A stretch of DNA of 64,000 bases, taken from positions 744,001-808,000 of the forward strand of contig BPHQ01000001.1 of NCBI GenBank assembly GCA_026003615.1, in the 5' to 3' direction. Shown here one piece after another: positions 62,846 through 64,000 of the stretch (positions within the stretch are counted from its first letter, which is position 1; every line of letters starts with the position of its first letter). This DNA is from Bellilinea sp. (lineage in GTDB: Bacteria > Chloroflexota > Anaerolineae > Anaerolineales > Anaerolineaceae). The translations under genes were made by a program, and so were the position numbers. Below the pieces are notes generated by a model. The model ran no database searches and was not told the DNA's origin. It was given only the letters and a program-made list of their open reading frames with translations.

Positions 62846-64000
62846 TTATGGTTTTCGGGAACGGTATTTCAAGATAAATGGAAAAGTCAAGAGGGCAAGA
62901 ATTTCTAGGCTAATGATCGCAACAAATAACCCTAACCGACTCTGGTCGTATAAATAACCCATCAAGACCCCGCTGACAAACCATGCTGCACCGTAAAGTG
63001 TGTTGAAAATTCCATAAGCAAAGGCTCGTTTACCGCCCGGAACAAGGTCGGCAATGGCAGCCCTCATAATCGTTTCGTGGACCGCCATAATAACTCCCCA
63101 AACAACAGCCGCAAATATGCTTAAGACATATGAAGTGGAAAACGCCAAAAATGGTAGCGGCAGAGAAATGACAGGCACGATAGCCAGGGAAGTTAATCCG
63201 ATTTTGTCGTAAGTCTTGCCGATAATCAGAGCTGCAAGGGCATCAACCCCCATTGCTATAGCGTAAAAAAGGGCAATTTGGGCAGCGGGTACTACACTTT
63301 GGGTGGCCCAGTGATAGGAGATAATTTGGAAGTTAGCAAATCCCGCTACGCTTAGAAAGGTGAAAGCGGAATAAAACCAAAAAATCTGAGGCAGGGTGGA
63401 ATTTTGAATACGAGCAGTCTTCGACGTTTGTGAGGCGGTTACCTCTAATTCTTCGGGTTTGGGAACACGCAATCTTGCCAGGAGCAAGACAAGCAAAGTA
63501 AGCAAGGCGGGAATCCAAAGGATGCTGAACCCATCCCGATAACTTTGTCGCTGTGCAAAAACAACCGCAAAAATTAACGGACCCAGGAAAGCCCCAACCT
63601 GATCCAGTGCTTCGTGAATACCAAAACCCCAGCCGCGTCCCACCTGATAACTGGCATGAGAGAGCATGGTATCTTTGGCTGGCGACCGGATTGCTTTCCC
63701 GATCCGTTCGAGAATAAGGAAAATGGCAGCGATTTCCCACCGATTCGTGTATGCAAGAAAAGGAATACTGATCAGAAGACCATACCCCAGAAAGGTTGCA
63801 AACCAGTACGCCCGAGTACGTGAAGCAAGATAACCGGAGACCAATCTCAAACCATAACCCAGAAATTCTCCTAAACCTGAAACCAATCCAACTGAAGTTG
63901 CGCTTGCTCCAAGAAATGCGAGATAAGCTCCACTCACTCCACGTCCAGTTTCGTAGGTAATATCACCTAATGCACTGACGAGACCGAACAACAGAATGAA
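62846..64000 (-). CDS. MFS transporter (5' end cut by window)
   Basis: Major-facilitator protein; 384 residues are in the window and the frame is open to base 64000. About eleven or twelve membrane segments are visible. The loop 2-3 signature is SGYLASRTRAYWFATFLGYG. The N-terminal half also has LERIGKAIRSPAKDTMLSHAS, typical of a subgroup of MFS proteins with the KxxRxPxxD-type stretch. The C-terminal half has ISLPLPFLAF and VHETIMRAAIADLVPGGKRAFAYG. The substrate is unknown. The in-frame TTG at 63991 is unlikely to be the true start, as FILLFGLVSALGDITYE is the middle of a usual first segment. Confidence 0.85.
   Translation of the reverse strand, partial: FILLFGLVSALGDITYETGRGVSGAYLAFLGASATSVGLVSGLGEFLGYGLRLVSGYLASRTRAYWFATFLGYGLLISIPFLAYTNRWEIAAIFLILERIGKAIRSPAKDTMLSHASYQVGRGWGFGIHEALDQVGAFLGPLIFAVVFAQRQSYRDGFSILWIPALLTLLVLLLARLRVPKPEELEVTASQTSKTARIQNSTLPQIFWFYSAFTFLSVAGFANFQIISYHWATQSVVPAAQIALFYAIAMGVDALAALIIGKTYDKIGLTSLAIVPVISLPLPFLAFSTSYVLSIFAAVVWGVIMAVHETIMRAAIADLVPGGKRAFAYGIFNTLYGAAWFVSGVLMGYLYDQSRLGLFVAIISLEILALLTFPFILKYRSRKP

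Overview
This 64 kb window is ordinary chromosomal DNA of moderate GC from a heterotrophic, probably anaerobic bacterium. The mix of genes suggests the Chloroflexota, most likely class Anaerolineae: many lipoproteins with LAAC/LASC lipoboxes, a sortase without outer-membrane genes, a c-di-GMP riboswitch, an aldehyde:ferredoxin oxidoreductase, Feo iron uptake, amylosucrase and a glucosylglycerate pathway. That placement is inferred from gene content, not from a marker gene. There is no rRNA, tRNA, CRISPR array, insertion sequence or phage module. The gene at each edge is cut (a histidine kinase at the left, an MFS transporter at the right).

Layout: 1-1.8 kb, NarL-type two-component pair; 1.9-6.2 kb, a repeat-containing membrane protein, BipA/TypA and a lipoprotein M1-like metallopeptidase; 6.3-9.1 kb, a DUF2877 gene divergent from a cyclase/GNAT-like pair that has a structured leader RNA; 9.2-12.7 kb, acyltransferase, L-2-hydroxyglutarate oxidase, LON-domain protein and DUF493; 12.7-16.4 kb, a four-gene OpuC-type osmolyte importer followed by DUF427; 16.5-20.4 kb, a CASTOR/POLLUX-like channel and a TPR histidine kinase; 20.6-21.5 kb, a c-di-GMP-I riboswitch and a sortase; 21.5-25.0 kb, Ogt and a fur-feoB-Cys-rich-feoA iron operon; 25.1-32.0 kb, LacI, a sugar ABC importer and amylosucrase.

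32.0-36.0 kb carries PepT, an aminotransferase, a thioredoxin-fold protein and an acyl-CoA dehydrogenase. 36.1-42.9 kb is the most distinctive block: a tight five-gene operon with a GT4 glycosyltransferase, a glucosyl-3-phosphoglycerate synthase fused to a tandem USP-like region, a histidine phosphatase, a GH13_18 phosphorylase and a second GT4 enzyme. It reads as a cassette that makes, extends and phosphorolytically recycles glucosylglycerate-type compatible solutes. Together with the OpuC importer it gives the window an osmoadaptation theme. 42.8-50.8 kb holds MtnA, an SCP2 protein, a secreted TPGYWK protein, an Fe-alcohol dehydrogenase/AOR pair, a small membrane protein and a Gfo/Idh/MocA oxidoreductase. 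50.9-53.7 kb has a riboswitch-like leader and a secreted subtilase. 53.9-64 kb has Sua5, a lipoprotein nuclease, a Kv-type channel with a zinc ribbon, an APC permease, a CBS-ACT protein, two TauE/SafE permeases, a frameshifted FmdE gene behind a strong inverted-repeat operator, an epimerase and the MFS gene.

Functions are assigned from motifs read by eye. No database search was run.
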